Of a DNA stretch of 64,000 bases, positions 1 to 11,195 are shown piece by piece. The notes below the pieces were generated by a model, which saw nothing but the letters and a program-made list of their open reading frames with translations, made no database searches and was not told the DNA's origin. Location of the stretch: NCBI RefSeq assembly GCF_025602895.1, contig NW_026516219.1, positions 310,001 through 374,000 on the forward strand. Reading direction: 5' to 3'. The position numbers and the translations under genes are program-made. Position 1 is the stretch's first letter; each line of letters starts with the position of its first letter. This DNA comes from Polychytrium aggregatum (lineage: Eukaryota; Chytridiomycota; Chytridiomycetes; Polychytriales).

Positions 1-1616
1 CTCGGCTTAATTTTGAGCCAAAGGCACTCTAGGGTCGGGGTGTTGCCGCCAGACTGTCAGAAGTGGATGATATCCTTCGTGCCAATCTCGATGCTGCCGC
101 CAAAGTGGGCATCAAGTGTGGGTCGATGATGCACATGTCCGCTCAACATACTCTGACATCGGAATTTGCGGCTGCGGGGGCAATCGCTGTGTCGATCTGG
201 TAGCCAAAGCGGCTTGCAAACCGGATCACGCGGAGGATCCTAAGCGGATCATCGAGGAACGTTTGAATGGGATCCAGAGGCGTGCGGACGAGCCCACTGC
301 GAAGATCCGAGAGGCCCTGGGTCAAAAAAAGGCAGCATATCCAGTGATGAGCACCTCCTGCAGGTTGAGACTGCTGTGATAAGCGCGAGAGTATGCCGAG
401 CCAAGCGACAGCCCACAAACCGAACCTGGCCAGTATAATCCTCGACTTGTTTGCTCTGGATGTTGTAAAAGAGCGCGTTGATGGTAATGTCACGCCGCTG
501 AGCGTCTTCGAGAGGAGTGCCGAATCGCTGGGGGGGGGATTCATCCAAAAGCATGATTTAATGAGCGACCGCAAGGAAGCTGGCTGCACTCAACATGGGG
601 ACTCATCGATGCAGAGGCGAACCGATGGCCCTGTAACCGAGGCGGAACCATGGCCTCAACGCACATTCGAAGCCATCCGCTGCCGGCGAGTCCAACAGCA
701 CTATCCAAAGGACCTAGATTTCTCACCACAATGGGGATACGGCTATCCTCCCGATAAGATTCGGTTCGTAGATTGACAAAGTCGATAAAGTTGCCCATGA
801 CTTTGGTTGTCGCTGTTTCAAGATGCTTGGACTTTTCGGGATTCGAGTCAATCTTGCCAAGGGTGTGGGTTTCGAAGCCGTTCTCGGCCAGGTAGCGATT
901 GACCTGGAGCGCAAAGTCGTACCCCATCATGGTATCGAGGGCAATATCGATGTCATGGGACTCCATTCCGAGAAGCTGAAACAGCCACGAGAAACATCCA
1001 AAGGACTCGTCAGCCCTGGGTAGCGGCAGCTGCGGCCGAAATAGCAATCTGACAGATGCACAGATCATCGAGCGACAGGCTCATCTGTGTCCGTGTGAGC
1101 TGCATGGTGCCAGCGGTCGCCTGGTTCATTACGCTCATTTCCTCCACGGCTTCTGCTACCGTGTTCTTCGAGTAGCCACTTTTGTTGTGGCTCTATCCGC
1201 ATCCTCTGCCACCGCATGCATTCGACGGCATCCATCAACCGTGGTCGCCCGCGACCGGAGGCTGGAGCCCAAGGCCAACACCAACCAGCCCATCGTCCTG
1301 GAACTTGATTGTGCCGACTCACCTTATCGCGGACCCAACCCCCCGCAACACGCAGGGTGACGTCCTTTGGCGGTTGTTGATGGTGCAGGTGTTCGGCGCA
1401 TTTGGAGAGAATATCGAAAATCTTGCTCTCTTGCTCCGTCAGGGTTATGCAGCCGATCTGCGTCAATGGGGGAGTGTCGGGCGACATGGCTGGGCTTGGT
1501 GTTGAGCTGGCGGACAGATGGTTATGGAAACGTCGAAGGCTGGGCCGAAAGCGCCAGATTGGCCGAGTATGGGCTGCAAGTCGTAACCAAAGGCAGTTGG
1601 ATGCACCACCATGCAT
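1..1616 (-). CDS. CCA1: tRNA CCA-adding enzyme (tRNA nucleotidyltransferase), C-terminus off the window
   Basis: The protein adds or repairs the 3' CCA of nuclear and mitochondrial tRNAs. Four exons join in phase: 1323-1616, 727-975, 426-527 and 152-316. A fifth, unseen, lies beyond the donor at about 146-151. The first 45 residues are rich in Arg, Ser and Ala without acids and resemble a mitochondrial presequence; a second Met at about residue 44 could start the cytosolic form, as in the yeast enzyme. Class II nucleotidyltransferase signatures are clear: AGGWVRDK (91-98), then HDIDIALD with the two metal-binding aspartates (about 106 and 108), a TxxEDxxxRDxTINALFYN-type block, and the DPLRILRVIRFASRFGY RNA-binding helix region. 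No catalytic residue is missing in the visible part. The family identification is firm; the C-terminal half cannot be judged. Confidence 0.93.
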
Positions 1617-2084
1617 TTATTGGGCAGGCGGGTCTGCAATGATCAAGAGCAGAGTGAGAGATCGTTGGGTAGACGCAGCCAGACCATTCCGGTCGAATGC
1701 GGCGCGGCTGTGGCCGAGTCACTTGGCAGCGGTGAGTGGGATGAGTATACCTTGGTTTCCAGCGACGGCACTGGTGGATTTATCACTACCAATCCGTTCA
1801 AACGTTCCAGATGGCTGGTTTGGCTGGCCGAGGCAGTTGCAGTCGGTCGCAGTCGATGTTGAGTGCCCGACACAAACCCGAACAACAGCCGATCTGGCCA
1901 GAGAGCAATATCACGTGCCTTCATCGTGATGCCGACGTGACTGTCGACGGCCCGCGTTGATCTGGTTGTCGGTTCGCTGCCGCCGGATCAACCCAGATCA
2001 ACCCAGATCAACCCAGATCAGCCCAGATCAACCCAGATGCGCCCAAATCTGCTCGCCGTTCTTCAAAGGACACAACCACGGGCG
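1617..2084. other. divergent intergenic region with a 10-bp minisatellite
   Basis: This lies between the divergent CCA1 and TMEM-like genes and should hold both promoters. From about 1986 to 2036 a ten-base unit (AGATCAACCC) repeats about five times, the fourth copy with one change. I see no convincing TATA box or conserved reading frame. Confidence 0.55.
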
Positions 2085-2902
2085 ATGCTCCGCTTCGTCC
2101 GCCCGGCCATTTCGATCAGCAGGCTGTTGTCAACGCGGCCAGGCGGAGCAAGGCCTCCAACGATCGTCCAGGGCTCGAGCCCAGCATCCCCAGGCGTCGC
2201 CGAAATGGCCAGATACCGTCATCGCGAGGTGATCTACACAGGGCCGCAGCTCTCGATGATCAAGTCGCTGGTGTGGCCGACGCTGGCCATCACTCTCTCC
2301 TCGCCGGTCATTGCGCTTTACAAGTTTGACGGCATCCTTGATAGCCCATGGACGCTTGCAAAACGTACGGCCGTGCAGAGCTGAGTTTGCCCTCTGCTCC
2401 GTCTCGCCTCCAACTGCGGGTGGACATCGCAGCCTTGTTGCAGATTCGCTAATATCTCGCTCGGCATGCGGCTCGAGCAGTTGGCATCGCCATGACGCTC
2501 CCACCTCTGGCCATCTGGGCTGTGACCCGGAACTATGTCCGGCACATCTTCCAGTACGCCGTTTCCCCCAAACACCTGGTGGTTCCGCCTCCTTCGTCAC
2601 CCGAACAGCTGTCAATCGGATCGGCCCCGGTCGCCGATATGGTCTTGGCCTTTGAAAAGTCGCAGCATCTGTTTGGCAAGAAGGAATACCTCGTTCGAGT
2701 CTCGGATCTGCGGCACCACCGCACCAAGCTGGTTCCGTTGGGTGTTTTGGCCTCGCAATCGACCCGGGAGAAGTTTCGAGTTGACCCGGACCTATTCCAA
2801 GCACACCCGACCTTGAATCTCGTCTGGCACCAGATTTCGCTCCAAACGCCAGGGCATACCGATGCCGAGGCAACGACCGACAGCAAGCCCAAGACGCAAT
2901 AA
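2085..2902 (+). CDS. mitochondrial inner-membrane protein, TMEM70/TMEM186/TMEM223-like
   Basis: Two exons, 2085-2364 and 2481-2902, join in phase (one base plus two) around an intron with GTACGG donor, CTAAT branch point and CAG acceptor, giving 233 residues. The chosen Met starts MLRFVRPAISISRLLSTR, a typical mitochondrial presequence; an in-frame ATG 16 codons upstream (2037) is possible. Two hydrophobic segments follow, separated by a short loop (LVWPTLAITLSSPVIALY, and GIAMTLPPLAIWAV across the splice), then a soluble C-terminal part containing a YLVRVSDLRHHRTKLVP stretch. This double-hairpin layout and the basic C-terminal strand fit the TMEM70/186/223 family, whose members help assemble respiratory complexes. 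That assignment is from topology and general resemblance, so it is only moderately sure. Confidence 0.6.
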
Positions 2903-3751
2903 AGCAATCCGCTACGCTTGCCAGGCACCTGGGCAGCCGGCCAAGCCATTTGTTGTCGATCAGCAGCTTCAGTGACCCAGTTCTGGATCCAGTTCTGGAT
3001 CCTGGTCTGGATCATGGTCTGGATCTTGACCCGGCCCACACGGTCTCTGTGAGCGTTGTTGTAGTGATCAGCCCTGACCCAAAGCGACGTTGGCAAGTGT
3101 GTCTACATTCCGACAAGCTGTCTCCCGGCTGTGTATTGCCCTGCGCAATATTGTTTTGCACTGGGGTTAAATTCTGGGAGGACATCGACTCTCTCTGGCC
3201 GAGCAGGCTTGGTTGCCAGTTTGCCGCAATGCCAGCGCCTGGGTCGGCCGACTCCTCGGCTGCTCCTGTCGAGTCGACTCGGCCACTCGGGCGACGCTTA
3301 TCGGCAAGCTGTTCACACAAGCCGCTACGAGTCCAAGGAGAACCGATACCATTAGAGCGCCACCAGACTCAGAACTGCTGGTGGTGTTAGATGCATCGGA
3401 CAGGCGACAGATTAGAGGAAGGCTTCGAGGGAGGAAGCGGCGCCTGCTGCTGGCGATCGACCTGAGAGCGGGTTTCGGGATTAGTGCACCCCGGCTGGGC
3501 ACTGGGGGCGAGTGAGTCGAAATCGATAGGCAAGAGTGGGCAGAGATATTGGCTGCATCCTCCCTCATCCTTTGTCGAATGGCGATGGCGCCGTTCTCTC
3601 CAGACCAAGAATGGCTGTGGGATGGTCTGGGGTCGCATGGATCGCTCGGCTGCTCCGCCGCGCCATCAAGGGTGCTCTTGGCTGCCCGATCGCTCAACCT
3701 GCCCAGCAACCCGTCTCCTCCTCCATCTGCGCATCACCCGCCATCCAAGCG
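2903..3751. other. intergenic region between TMEM-like and F-box genes
   Basis: About 850 bp that should hold the 3' end of the upstream gene and the promoter of the F-box gene. Near 2978-3025 a short unit (TTCTGGATC / GTCTGGATC) repeats about five times. No conserved reading frame was recognised. Confidence 0.4.
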
Positions 3752-6199
3752 ATGGAGGCCCCGCTTTCGCCTGAACGTCCGCCCGGCGGCTATTACTTTA
3801 CGGACGACGGCCCTGTCTATCACGAGCGGCCACGGGACATCCACGACCTCCCCGACGACGTCCTCCTGAAGATCTTCAAGCTGCTACAGCCCGACATCAT
3901 CGACAGGCTGAACTATGCCGACCGTCTGCCGAAGCTACCGCCCAGCCAGCGGGCAAATCGGGTTGCCTGGAGCCCCCACGCCTCTCTCCCGTGCGAGCTC
4001 GTCCTGTCCGCCGTATGTCGGCGATGGAGAAAGACTGCTCTGCGGCTGTTCTTTGCATCGTCGCTCAACCTGGCTGGATATCTGAGTCCCTATCGGCTCG
4101 TACGCTTGGCAAGAATGGAGTATGGGTTCGAAAAGCCCCTGGCCCTCTATTCATCCGACCGAACCCGACTAGAGAACCTGCGATCGCTGATGGTCCTTGT
4201 GCCGGGTATCTCGGAGACGGCCTTTGTGAATCTCCTGAACCTGATCCACTCGCTCGAGTCGGTTCCGCTCTTGGAAAGGCTCGACATTTGCATCCGCAAG
4301 GGCGAATGGGGGGCAACCACGACCTCCTCCGACAACTTCATGGTAGATTGCACTGGCCTTGCCCGGAGCATACTTGGGGCCCTCACGTCGTTTCTGGAAG
4401 CCAACCGAGGATCAGAAAAGTATGGACCGAGGACATGCATGCGCTGCTGATGATCATGGTGGCTCGCTGCGTTTTCCTGGAGATGACCAAGAGCTTAGGC
4501 CGAGATTACATGACACTGCTGTTGCTTCAATTTCCTCGTTGCACCTGTCTCGATCTCCCTGTTCGCACCCCCGCTTGGCTCGGCCCTTGCGCCCGTACCT
4601 CCCTGGGCCGTCGGGCATAATGTCGAGATCCATGGCTTTGAGTTGGCTGCTGATTGATTTCGTCTGCGTCTTCCTGGCCTTCTCTAGGAACCCATTCCGA
4701 CAGCTCACGACCTTCTCGCTTTCAATATCGACAAACGAGCCCATGGCGATTCCATCGCAGTTCTTTACAGCCTTGAAGGCCTCTTGTCCTGCGATCCACA
4801 CCTTCAGCCTTCGAGGATGCCACGAGCTTGACGAAGAACCCAGTGCTCTCATCGGAAAAAGTCATCTGGTCGAGACGATCGCTCTACTGAGCCCGACAAC
4901 CCTGTGGCTCGAAAATATGATGGTCCAGCTGGATGAGTTTGCCGCCGAACCGCAGGTCGCCAGCCGCATCCAAAGCCTGACGCTCACCAACTTGATGTTC
5001 ATCTCCGGCGATCTGGAGAAGTTTACTGGACTGACGGAGCTCTTTTTGGGACCTGTGATGGATCGGTGTATACTCGGGGCTCGCCGAATCCGCCCACTCA
5101 GCAAGCCGACGATTCGTGCAGCCAAGCAGCAACTCCAGGTGTGGTTGGATGAGCCATGGTTGATGCCAACGACTCTACTTTTGGAGGTGAGTCACGAGCA
5201 GCAGACAGCTTCCTGGATAGCCCGAACATGTCCAGCTGTCGTTTGATAGAGCGCAGCGGCCGTCCTTCGGCAGAGCAGCTTGCCCGCGGCCGAGCCGGGC
5301 CATGATGCCTAACATATGAACTCTGTCGGACTAATCCACGAACCGTCCTATCAACTTGCATCTACCGTCTATTCACTCGCCGCTTGCAATACTGGCTTGA
5401 CTCTCACGCCGTGTTCGGCGTGGCATATGGCACTGGTCCCGTTCCAATCCAACTCGTTTTCGTGGAGCAGCAAAACGACGAGCATGTTTCGGGCAAGCTT
5501 TTGAACTCGCTTAATCGGGCAACAGTCGCGAATCTTCAAATCCTCACCGTCGGCGCAATCCTGCCCCTCGACATTTATGCATTTTTTTCGCGCTGTGTCC
5601 CGATGGACTCCCTCTCGATATTGTCGCTACGACCGACGCCGCTACTGGAGTTTCCCGAGTTTGAGATCATTATGGGCAAGTGCCCCAACTTGAAGGTCGT
5701 CGACATTGGCATCGGCGGCCGCTTTCCGATATCGAGACTGGGGAAGATTCTCAAGGGAGCCGCGTGGCGCGGCCTCCGGTGGGCTATTTTCTGGGTGGAA
5801 GTCGACGTTTGGAAGGAATGCATCATTAATCAGGACAAGATTGCTCTGCAGAGCATGATGCCCACCGAGCAGGAAATCAGCGCGCAGTCAGCTGGTCCGT
5901 CCGCAGCCCTGCTGCCCAGCAACTCCAATGTGCCGCTCGCCCCCAAGGATGCAAGGGCCGCTGATGTCGTCCCCGTGGACAAGTATGGGATGGCGCTTCC
6001 TCCATCGCCGACACCGCGTTCAGCTGGTGTCGGGTCCCCTGCAAGGAGTAGCTCTGCGCGCTCTCCGAGCATTCAGTCAGCATCCCTGTCACCGCTCTCG
6101 TCTCGAGCTGGCTCAATCGCGCGGCTGATGAACCCCGACAATGCGCAAGCACGACCAAGCTGCATCATCGACTTTTTGTGTTTGTTCCGCGGCCCATGA
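3752..6199 (+). CDS. F-box protein with leucine-rich-repeat-like C-terminal part
   Basis: Probably a substrate adaptor of an SCF ubiquitin ligase. The F-box begins near residue 30 (DIHDLPDDVLLKIFKLLQ), is interrupted by an insert of about 30 residues, and resumes at LPCELVLSAVCRRWRKTALR. The rest has spaced Leu-rich strands such as NLKVVDIGIG and SLSILSLRP, which suggest degenerate LRRs, then a Ser/Pro-rich tail. Exon 1 (3752-4419) and exon 2 (4688-5186) join exactly in phase around a GTATGG..CTCTAG intron. Exon 3 is less certain: the stretch 5384-5467 reads like protein, but no AG dinucleotide lies between about 5296 and 5466, so the nearest usable acceptors are at 5466-5470, discarding that apparently coding piece. 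The start ATG at 3752 lies just before the F-box. The substrate is unknown. Confidence 0.7.
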
Positions 6200-6604
6200 G
6201 CCGCCATGGTCGCCAGGTGCTGCAGTTTTTCTGCTGGGCTGTGGCTATGGGCAGAGGTTTTATGGATCCTTAATACAAGAGGAGATCCCTCCCCCGAACG
6301 AGCACTGTGGGCATCCAGAATCCAAGAACGGCCGCCACTCTCTGAGGCACACCGCTCCCTGCTTCACTGCGGGATCTCAGCCGCCCGCACTCGTTTCATG
6401 ATCGGGAGGCACAAGAGGACAAGGCGCCGCCAAATCAGTATGTGGCGCAGCCATTTCCAATTCGGGGCACTCCATCGCCGTTTTTGTTCCAGACCCTCAG
6501 CCTGCTCTGCTCTCTCCCACTCGACTCGCCCCTGCTCTGCCCTCCCTCCGTTTCGACCCATCTGATCCAGTTCCGCCGTCTCTTGCCTTCCCCAAGCCCG
6601 TCCA
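6200..6604. promoter_or_regulatory. intergenic region upstream of the kinase gene
   Basis: About 400 bp between two genes on the same strand. A strongly pyrimidine-rich tract (about 6480-6600, with many CTCTC and CCCTCC runs) directly precedes the kinase ATG. No clear TATA box was seen. Confidence 0.35.
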
Positions 6605-8803
6605 ATGCCCACCGCTCCCACAGCAACGGTCGGCGACGACCCCGCTGCCAACAGGCCGTCGTGGTACGTCTCGCCAAAGGACATCACCGATCGCTCAGCC
6701 AACCCCATCGGCCGTGGTGGGTTTGGTGAGGTGTACACTGGATCGTACTACGGCTCCAAAGTCGCCATCAAGCAGCTTATGGGCACATACAACAAGAGAG
6801 AGCTTGTCGAGTACCATCATGAAATCAACATCTGGCACAAGCTCAGCCATCCCCATATTCTCCCCCTGCTTGGTGCCTGCGACAAGGACGAAAGCGGCAA
6901 CCAAATTTCGCCGTTTATGATCTCGCCGTTCATGCCCAACGGCACTCTCCGCGATTTTGTCTCCGACCCCGACAAACCCTGCTCGCTCGGCGGCAAACTG
7001 GCGCTGTTGTATCAAGTGGCCTCTGGCATATCCTATCTCCACGCCAGACGAATCATCCACGGCGACCTCAAGGCAGCAAACGTTCTTCTGGACCAGTCTC
7101 TCCGTGCTGTGGTATCCGATTTCGGTCTCTCTCGCACTAAGCACACGTCGGCCTCGTTGGAGCGGAACAGGTCTAGCCTGCTCATCGGCGGCACCCAGGG
7201 CTATTTAGCACCTGAGATGCTACACGAAGAGAATCCCAGTGGCAATAGCATGAAAACCGATGTGTATGCCTTTGCTATCACCATGTACGAGGTACTGAAC
7301 GATGCAAAGCCCGTCTGGGTCACCACCGATGGGCAGCCGATGCGTGATCGAGTTATCGAGACGCAGGTTTGTAAAGGAAATCGCCCGAAGCGCATCGACA
7401 ACATCCCCGACGACATATGGACCATGGTGGAGCGATGCTGGCATCAAGTGCCCGATCAGCGCCCCACCTTTGTCGAGATCCTTGGCTGGCTAGAGCCATT
7501 CAAGGCGCTGCACTCGCCCCCTGAACCGAAACCTCGATCGACGCAAGGAGCCGACTCTCACCCGTCGGCGAGTTCGCAAGATGCCCGCACTCCAACGCCT
7601 CGACAGAGGGAATCAGAGTCCTATCCTGGTGTCTCGCGCCTCATGCTGCAGCGCGCTCGGAAAGGCGACCCAGACGCCTGTTTACTGGTGGCCAAGACCA
7701 TAACGAGCAGCAAGGACACCACCAGCACCGGTTGGGCCGAAGCCGCAACGTTCCTCCAGACCGCCGCGGACCACGAGTCTCTTGATGCCTATTTCTACCT
7801 CGGATGGATGTACTTTCTCGGCCTCGGTGTGCAGCAAAGCGACCTCGACGCACTCGAATACTGGCGAGAGGTTAGCACAAGGAGTACCGACCCTATTTCG
7901 AAGCCGATTGCCACCCATATGCTCGGGTGGCTCCTCTACCTTGGCCGAGGAACAGCTCCCGACATCGGCAAGGGAATCATGCTGATCCGGCAGAGCAAGA
8001 CCAGCGAATTTGGGCTCGGAGAAGATGAATTGATGTCCTCTGACACACTGATTTCATCCGACTCGGCCACTGCTGCTCATTTCTTCCATCTGTGCCAGTT
8101 GGGCCTGGAGCATCAGTGGCTCTGCAAGCATCTCGTTGGTGTGTGTTATGTCCACGGATTCGGCTCTGCGCAAGACCAACAGAGAGCTGCGGATCTGTTC
8201 GAGGAGCTCGCAGGTCAAGGACATGATACCAGCCAGTACTGGCTCGGAAAGTGCCTCGACCGAGGATGGGGGCGACCAATCGATGTGCCCGCCAAGTACA
8301 AGTGGTACCTGGCGGCGGCCGAAGGCGGCAACTCGTACGCCCAGAACATGATCGGGCGGATGCATGAGGTCGGAAGCCACGTTTCCAAAGACGACTCCTG
8401 TGCAGCAAAGTGGTACCGCAAATCGGCCGAGCAGGGCAACAAGTTTGGCCAAAACAACCTCGGCTGGTGCTACCAGGCTGGATGCGGGGTCGGGCAGGAT
8501 CCATCCGTCGCCATAGAGTGGTACCGCAAGTCGGCCGAGCAAGGGCATTCGTCCGGCCAAAACAACCTCGGCGCCTGTTTCTTCAACGGATGCGGGGTCG
8601 CCTCCGACCTCCCCAAGGCAATCGAGTGGTATCAAAAATCGGCTGAGCAAGGGAATGTGTACGCCCAGTGGAACCTCGCTCTCAACTACGAGTATGGAAA
8701 CGGCATTGAGAAGGATATGGCGACTGCTCTGTCGTGGTACCGCAAAGCCGCGGAGAACGGACACAGTTCTGCGAGTGACAGGCTCCAGGTTCTTTCTCCG
8801 TAG
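6605..8803 (+). CDS. TKL-type protein kinase fused to Sel1-like repeats
   Basis: Single exon, 732 residues. An N-terminal kinase domain (about 22-300) has a Gly-rich loop GRGGFGEVY (36-44), the VAIK lysine (Lys56), a catalytic loop with HGDLKAANVLL (His152, Asp154; Gly replaces the usual Arg), DFG at 172-174, and APE at 202-204. All residues needed for catalysis are present; the missing HRD arginine makes it a non-RD kinase, less dependent on activation-loop phosphorylation. After a Pro/Ser-rich linker (about 305-345) come Sel1-like repeats to the C-terminus, with blocks of AxxWYRKSAEQGxxxGQNNLG. The layout resembles TKL kinase-Sel1 fusions that are expanded in Mucoromycota and zoosporic fungi. 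Substrates are unknown; the repeats probably act as a scaffold. No signal peptide or membrane segment is seen. Confidence 0.9.
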   Translation: MPTAPTATVGDDPAANRPSWYVSPKDITDRSANPIGRGGFGEVYTGSYYGSKVAIKQLMGTYNKRELVEYHHEINIWHKLSHPHILPLLGACDKDESGNQISPFMISPFMPNGTLRDFVSDPDKPCSLGGKLALLYQVASGISYLHARRIIHGDLKAANVLLDQSLRAVVSDFGLSRTKHTSASLERNRSSLLIGGTQGYLAPEMLHEENPSGNSMKTDVYAFAITMYEVLNDAKPVWVTTDGQPMRDRVIETQVCKGNRPKRIDNIPDDIWTMVERCWHQVPDQRPTFVEILGWLEPFKALHSPPEPKPRSTQGADSHPSASSQDARTPTPRQRESESYPGVSRLMLQRARKGDPDACLLVAKTITSSKDTTSTGWAEAATFLQTAADHESLDAYFYLGWMYFLGLGVQQSDLDALEYWREVSTRSTDPISKPIATHMLGWLLYLGRGTAPDIGKGIMLIRQSKTSEFGLGEDELMSSDTLISSDSATAAHFFHLCQLGLEHQWLCKHLVGVCYVHGFGSAQDQQRAADLFEELAGQGHDTSQYWLGKCLDRGWGRPIDVPAKYKWYLAAAEGGNSYAQNMIGRMHEVGSHVSKDDSCAAKWYRKSAEQGNKFGQNNLGWCYQAGCGVGQDPSVAIEWYRKSAEQGHSSGQNNLGACFFNGCGVASDLPKAIEWYQKSAEQGNVYAQWNLALNYEYGNGIEKDMATALSWYRKAAENGHSSASDRLQVLSP

Positions 8804-9653
8804 CCATCGGCGCTCTCCAAGCAGCGATCTCAGTGTTGCTGTGCTTGAATGCTCTCTGCTGTGCTGGCGTGTTTTGAGTGGGTACCTTTCTGTTCATCCG
8901 CACCTTGCCACTCGGAGCATATCTTGAAGACGATCGCACGTAATCACAATCGCAGCAGCCCCCGGGCTGGTCATGCATCTGCTCCGACGACACACATGCA
9001 AACAGCATTTTCCACGATATTGGACGGTTGTGGTATGCTGTTTCTAGACCGGCTTGTTGGACGGGCGGTGGCGCCGGCCCAGTGGAATGGTCCACGGAGT
9101 GCATCATCCACCGGCGCGATCGGCACCAGCCCGCTATATCCGTTGCTCGTGGATGGACGCATCCTGGCTGTGGCCTCGTGTCCGCACCAGCCCTGGCGAC
9201 TGAGCCGCGATGACAACACCGTGCCACCAAGTCTAGCGATCGCCAGGGCGACGCGTTTCCTTGGCTCTCACGGTGATTGGCGCAAGGGGAGGCAGAATCC
9301 TGCCATCCGTTCCACAAACAATCCCATCCGTTCCACAAACCATCAAGCCCAAGTCAAGCCCATGTCAAGCCCAAGTCAAGCCCAAGCACCGCGCATCGTG
9401 CTCGACGCATGTCGAAGCATGCCGAGATCGCCAGGGCGAACCGGCCACCACGTTCGGCAGCTCGCGTCGTTGTCGACCAAGCGTGTTCGAATACATGAGA
9501 TATGTTCTGGTTACATTTGAATCATAGCCGGCAGTAATTTGGACAATCAAGGGAGTAATAGCAAAGAGTTTTCAAAAGAAAAGAAAGGCAAAGCGGGCGT
9601 TCTGGCTATGAGCGATTGATGCAAGATGTGTCGCAAGTGGGAGGGGGTTTCAT
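8804..9653. other. convergent intergenic region with short repeats
   Basis: This lies between the 3' ends of the kinase and phosphate transporter genes. A 15-bp unit (ATCCGTTCCACAAAC) is repeated at about 9305-9340, directly followed by about four copies of a 10-11 bp unit (AAGTCAAGCCC) up to about 9392. I see no gene. Confidence 0.5.
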
Positions 9654-11195
9654 TCAAGCCTCGGAGTGAAAGACATTGTCTTCGCCAGAGAGCTCCTCGA
9701 GAGTCTTGCCCTTGGTCTCGGGAATGAGGAAGGTGGCGGCAGCACCGACAATCATCACGCCAGCAAAGATGAAAATGATGACGGTGGGGCTGCTGGCCCA
9801 GAGGGTAGTGAGGGTCTGGGTGCCGACGATGGCACCGAGCTTGCCGAGGCCGGCAGAGATGCCGTGGGCAGTGGAACGGAAGCGAGTGGGGAAGACCTCA
9901 CCGGGAACAATGAAGGTGGTGGTGTTGGGGCCAAACTGGAAGAAGAACTGGGCAATGGTGTAGACGATGGCGAAGAAGACGGTGTTGTTCTTGATGGTGT
10001 CCCAGGCCGCACCGATGATGATCAGGCAGATGGCAATAACAATGAAACCGACGAGCTGGATGGGCTTGCGACCGATCTTGTCAATCAGGGCAATGGCGAC
10101 AATGAAACCGGGGAGAGTGCCCATGCAAACAATGATGATCTGTCCGATGGTTTTTTTCCAGTAGTTGTCGTACGGAGGGAGCGAGTTGGAGCCGTTCCAG
10201 TTGATCAGCGTCAGGATCGTGCTGGCGTTGAGCGAGAGGCCGTACCAGGCGACATCGAGACAGAACCAGGCAACGGAGGTACCGAGGAGGACCTTGCCGT
10301 GCTTCCACTGGCCAAAGTGGGCCCAGAAGCCACCCTTCTTGACGTTGGCGCGGGTCTCGGCGACCTCCTCACCCTTCCAGTTGGAGGAGACATCGGCGGT
10401 GGAGTTGAGGGCGAGGACCTTCTCGACATCGGCGGCGGCCTGGTCGACAGCACCAATGACATCAACGGTGTAGCGGGGAGTCTCGGGGATGGTGAGACGG
10501 AAGTACACGGCAGAGATAGCGGGGATGACACCGAAACCGATCATGATACGCCAGACAAGGTCGAGGTAGGCGGGGTCGGCAACAATGTAGGACTGGAGGG
10601 CGGCGAGGGTGGCGAGGGTGACGAGGGCACCGACGAGGATACCAACACCTTGCATGGAGAAGACGGCGGCCATGAGCATACCACGCCACTTGACGTTGGC
10701 GAACTCGGAGGTGATGATGGCAGAGAGAGGATAATCACCACCGATACCGATACCGAGGAAGAAACGCCAGACGGCAAGGACCTGGAGGATGTTGGCACCG
10801 CGAATAGCGCTGGCAGAGAAGGCGGAACCGATGGTCGAGACGATGATGACGATCAGCTCGATACCGTACATGTTCTTGCGGCCGAGCTTGTCACCGAGGT
10901 AACCGAAGCCAATCTGGCCGACAAAGTTGCCCCAGGAGGTGGCAGCCTTCATCCAGGCATCGTAGTTGGGGAACTGCGAAGTGAAGCTGGACTTGGTCAT
11001 GGTACTGTCGGTGGGGTAGTAGACCTGGTAGACCATGGGCAGGGCCAAGCTGATGATGAAGTTGTCATACTGGTCGGTGAAGAAACCGGCACCAGAGACG
11101 AGGACGGCTCTCAAGTGGAACCAGCCGAGCTTGGCCTCATCGAGATGGGCGTAGGCCTTGGCACGCTTTTGCTTGACGGCTTCGACGGCAGACAT
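9654..11195 (-). CDS. PHO84-like H+/phosphate symporter (MFS, PHS family)
   Basis: A high-affinity inorganic phosphate importer of the plasma membrane. Single exon, 513 residues, ATG at 11193-11195. About twelve membrane spans are visible. Family marks include GWFHLRAVLVSGAGFFTDQYD in the first span, GDKLGRK (101-107), the phosphate-permease motif GIGIGGDYPLSA (148-159, Asp154 expected to bind phosphate/proton), and FGPNTTTFIVPGEVFPTRFR in the second half. It is somewhat shorter than yeast Pho84 (587), mostly from shorter tails. Codon use is strongly biased to C/G at third positions, as in highly expressed genes, which also leaves a long open frame on the opposite strand (9666-11225). Phosphate specificity is inferred from the motifs. 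Confidence 0.93.
   Translation of the reverse strand: MSAVEAVKQKRAKAYAHLDEAKLGWFHLRAVLVSGAGFFTDQYDNFIISLALPMVYQVYYPTDSTMTKSSFTSQFPNYDAWMKAATSWGNFVGQIGFGYLGDKLGRKNMYGIELIVIIVSTIGSAFSASAIRGANILQVLAVWRFFLGIGIGGDYPLSAIITSEFANVKWRGMLMAAVFSMQGVGILVGALVTLATLAALQSYIVADPAYLDLVWRIMIGFGVIPAISAVYFRLTIPETPRYTVDVIGAVDQAAADVEKVLALNSTADVSSNWKGEEVAETRANVKKGGFWAHFGQWKHGKVLLGTSVAWFCLDVAWYGLSLNASTILTLINWNGSNSLPPYDNYWKKTIGQIIIVCMGTLPGFIVAIALIDKIGRKPIQLVGFIVIAICLIIIGAAWDTIKNNTVFFAIVYTIAQFFFQFGPNTTTFIVPGEVFPTRFRSTAHGISAGLGKLGAIVGTQTLTTLWASSPTVIIFIFAGVMIVGAAATFLIPETKGKTLEELSGEDNVFHSEA

Noticed and set aside
1640-1930. Possible third Fanzor fragment on the minus strand
   Set aside because: A CATCACGATG..CGTGATATTGC stretch vaguely recalls the motif III region, but no frame preserves the motif order.
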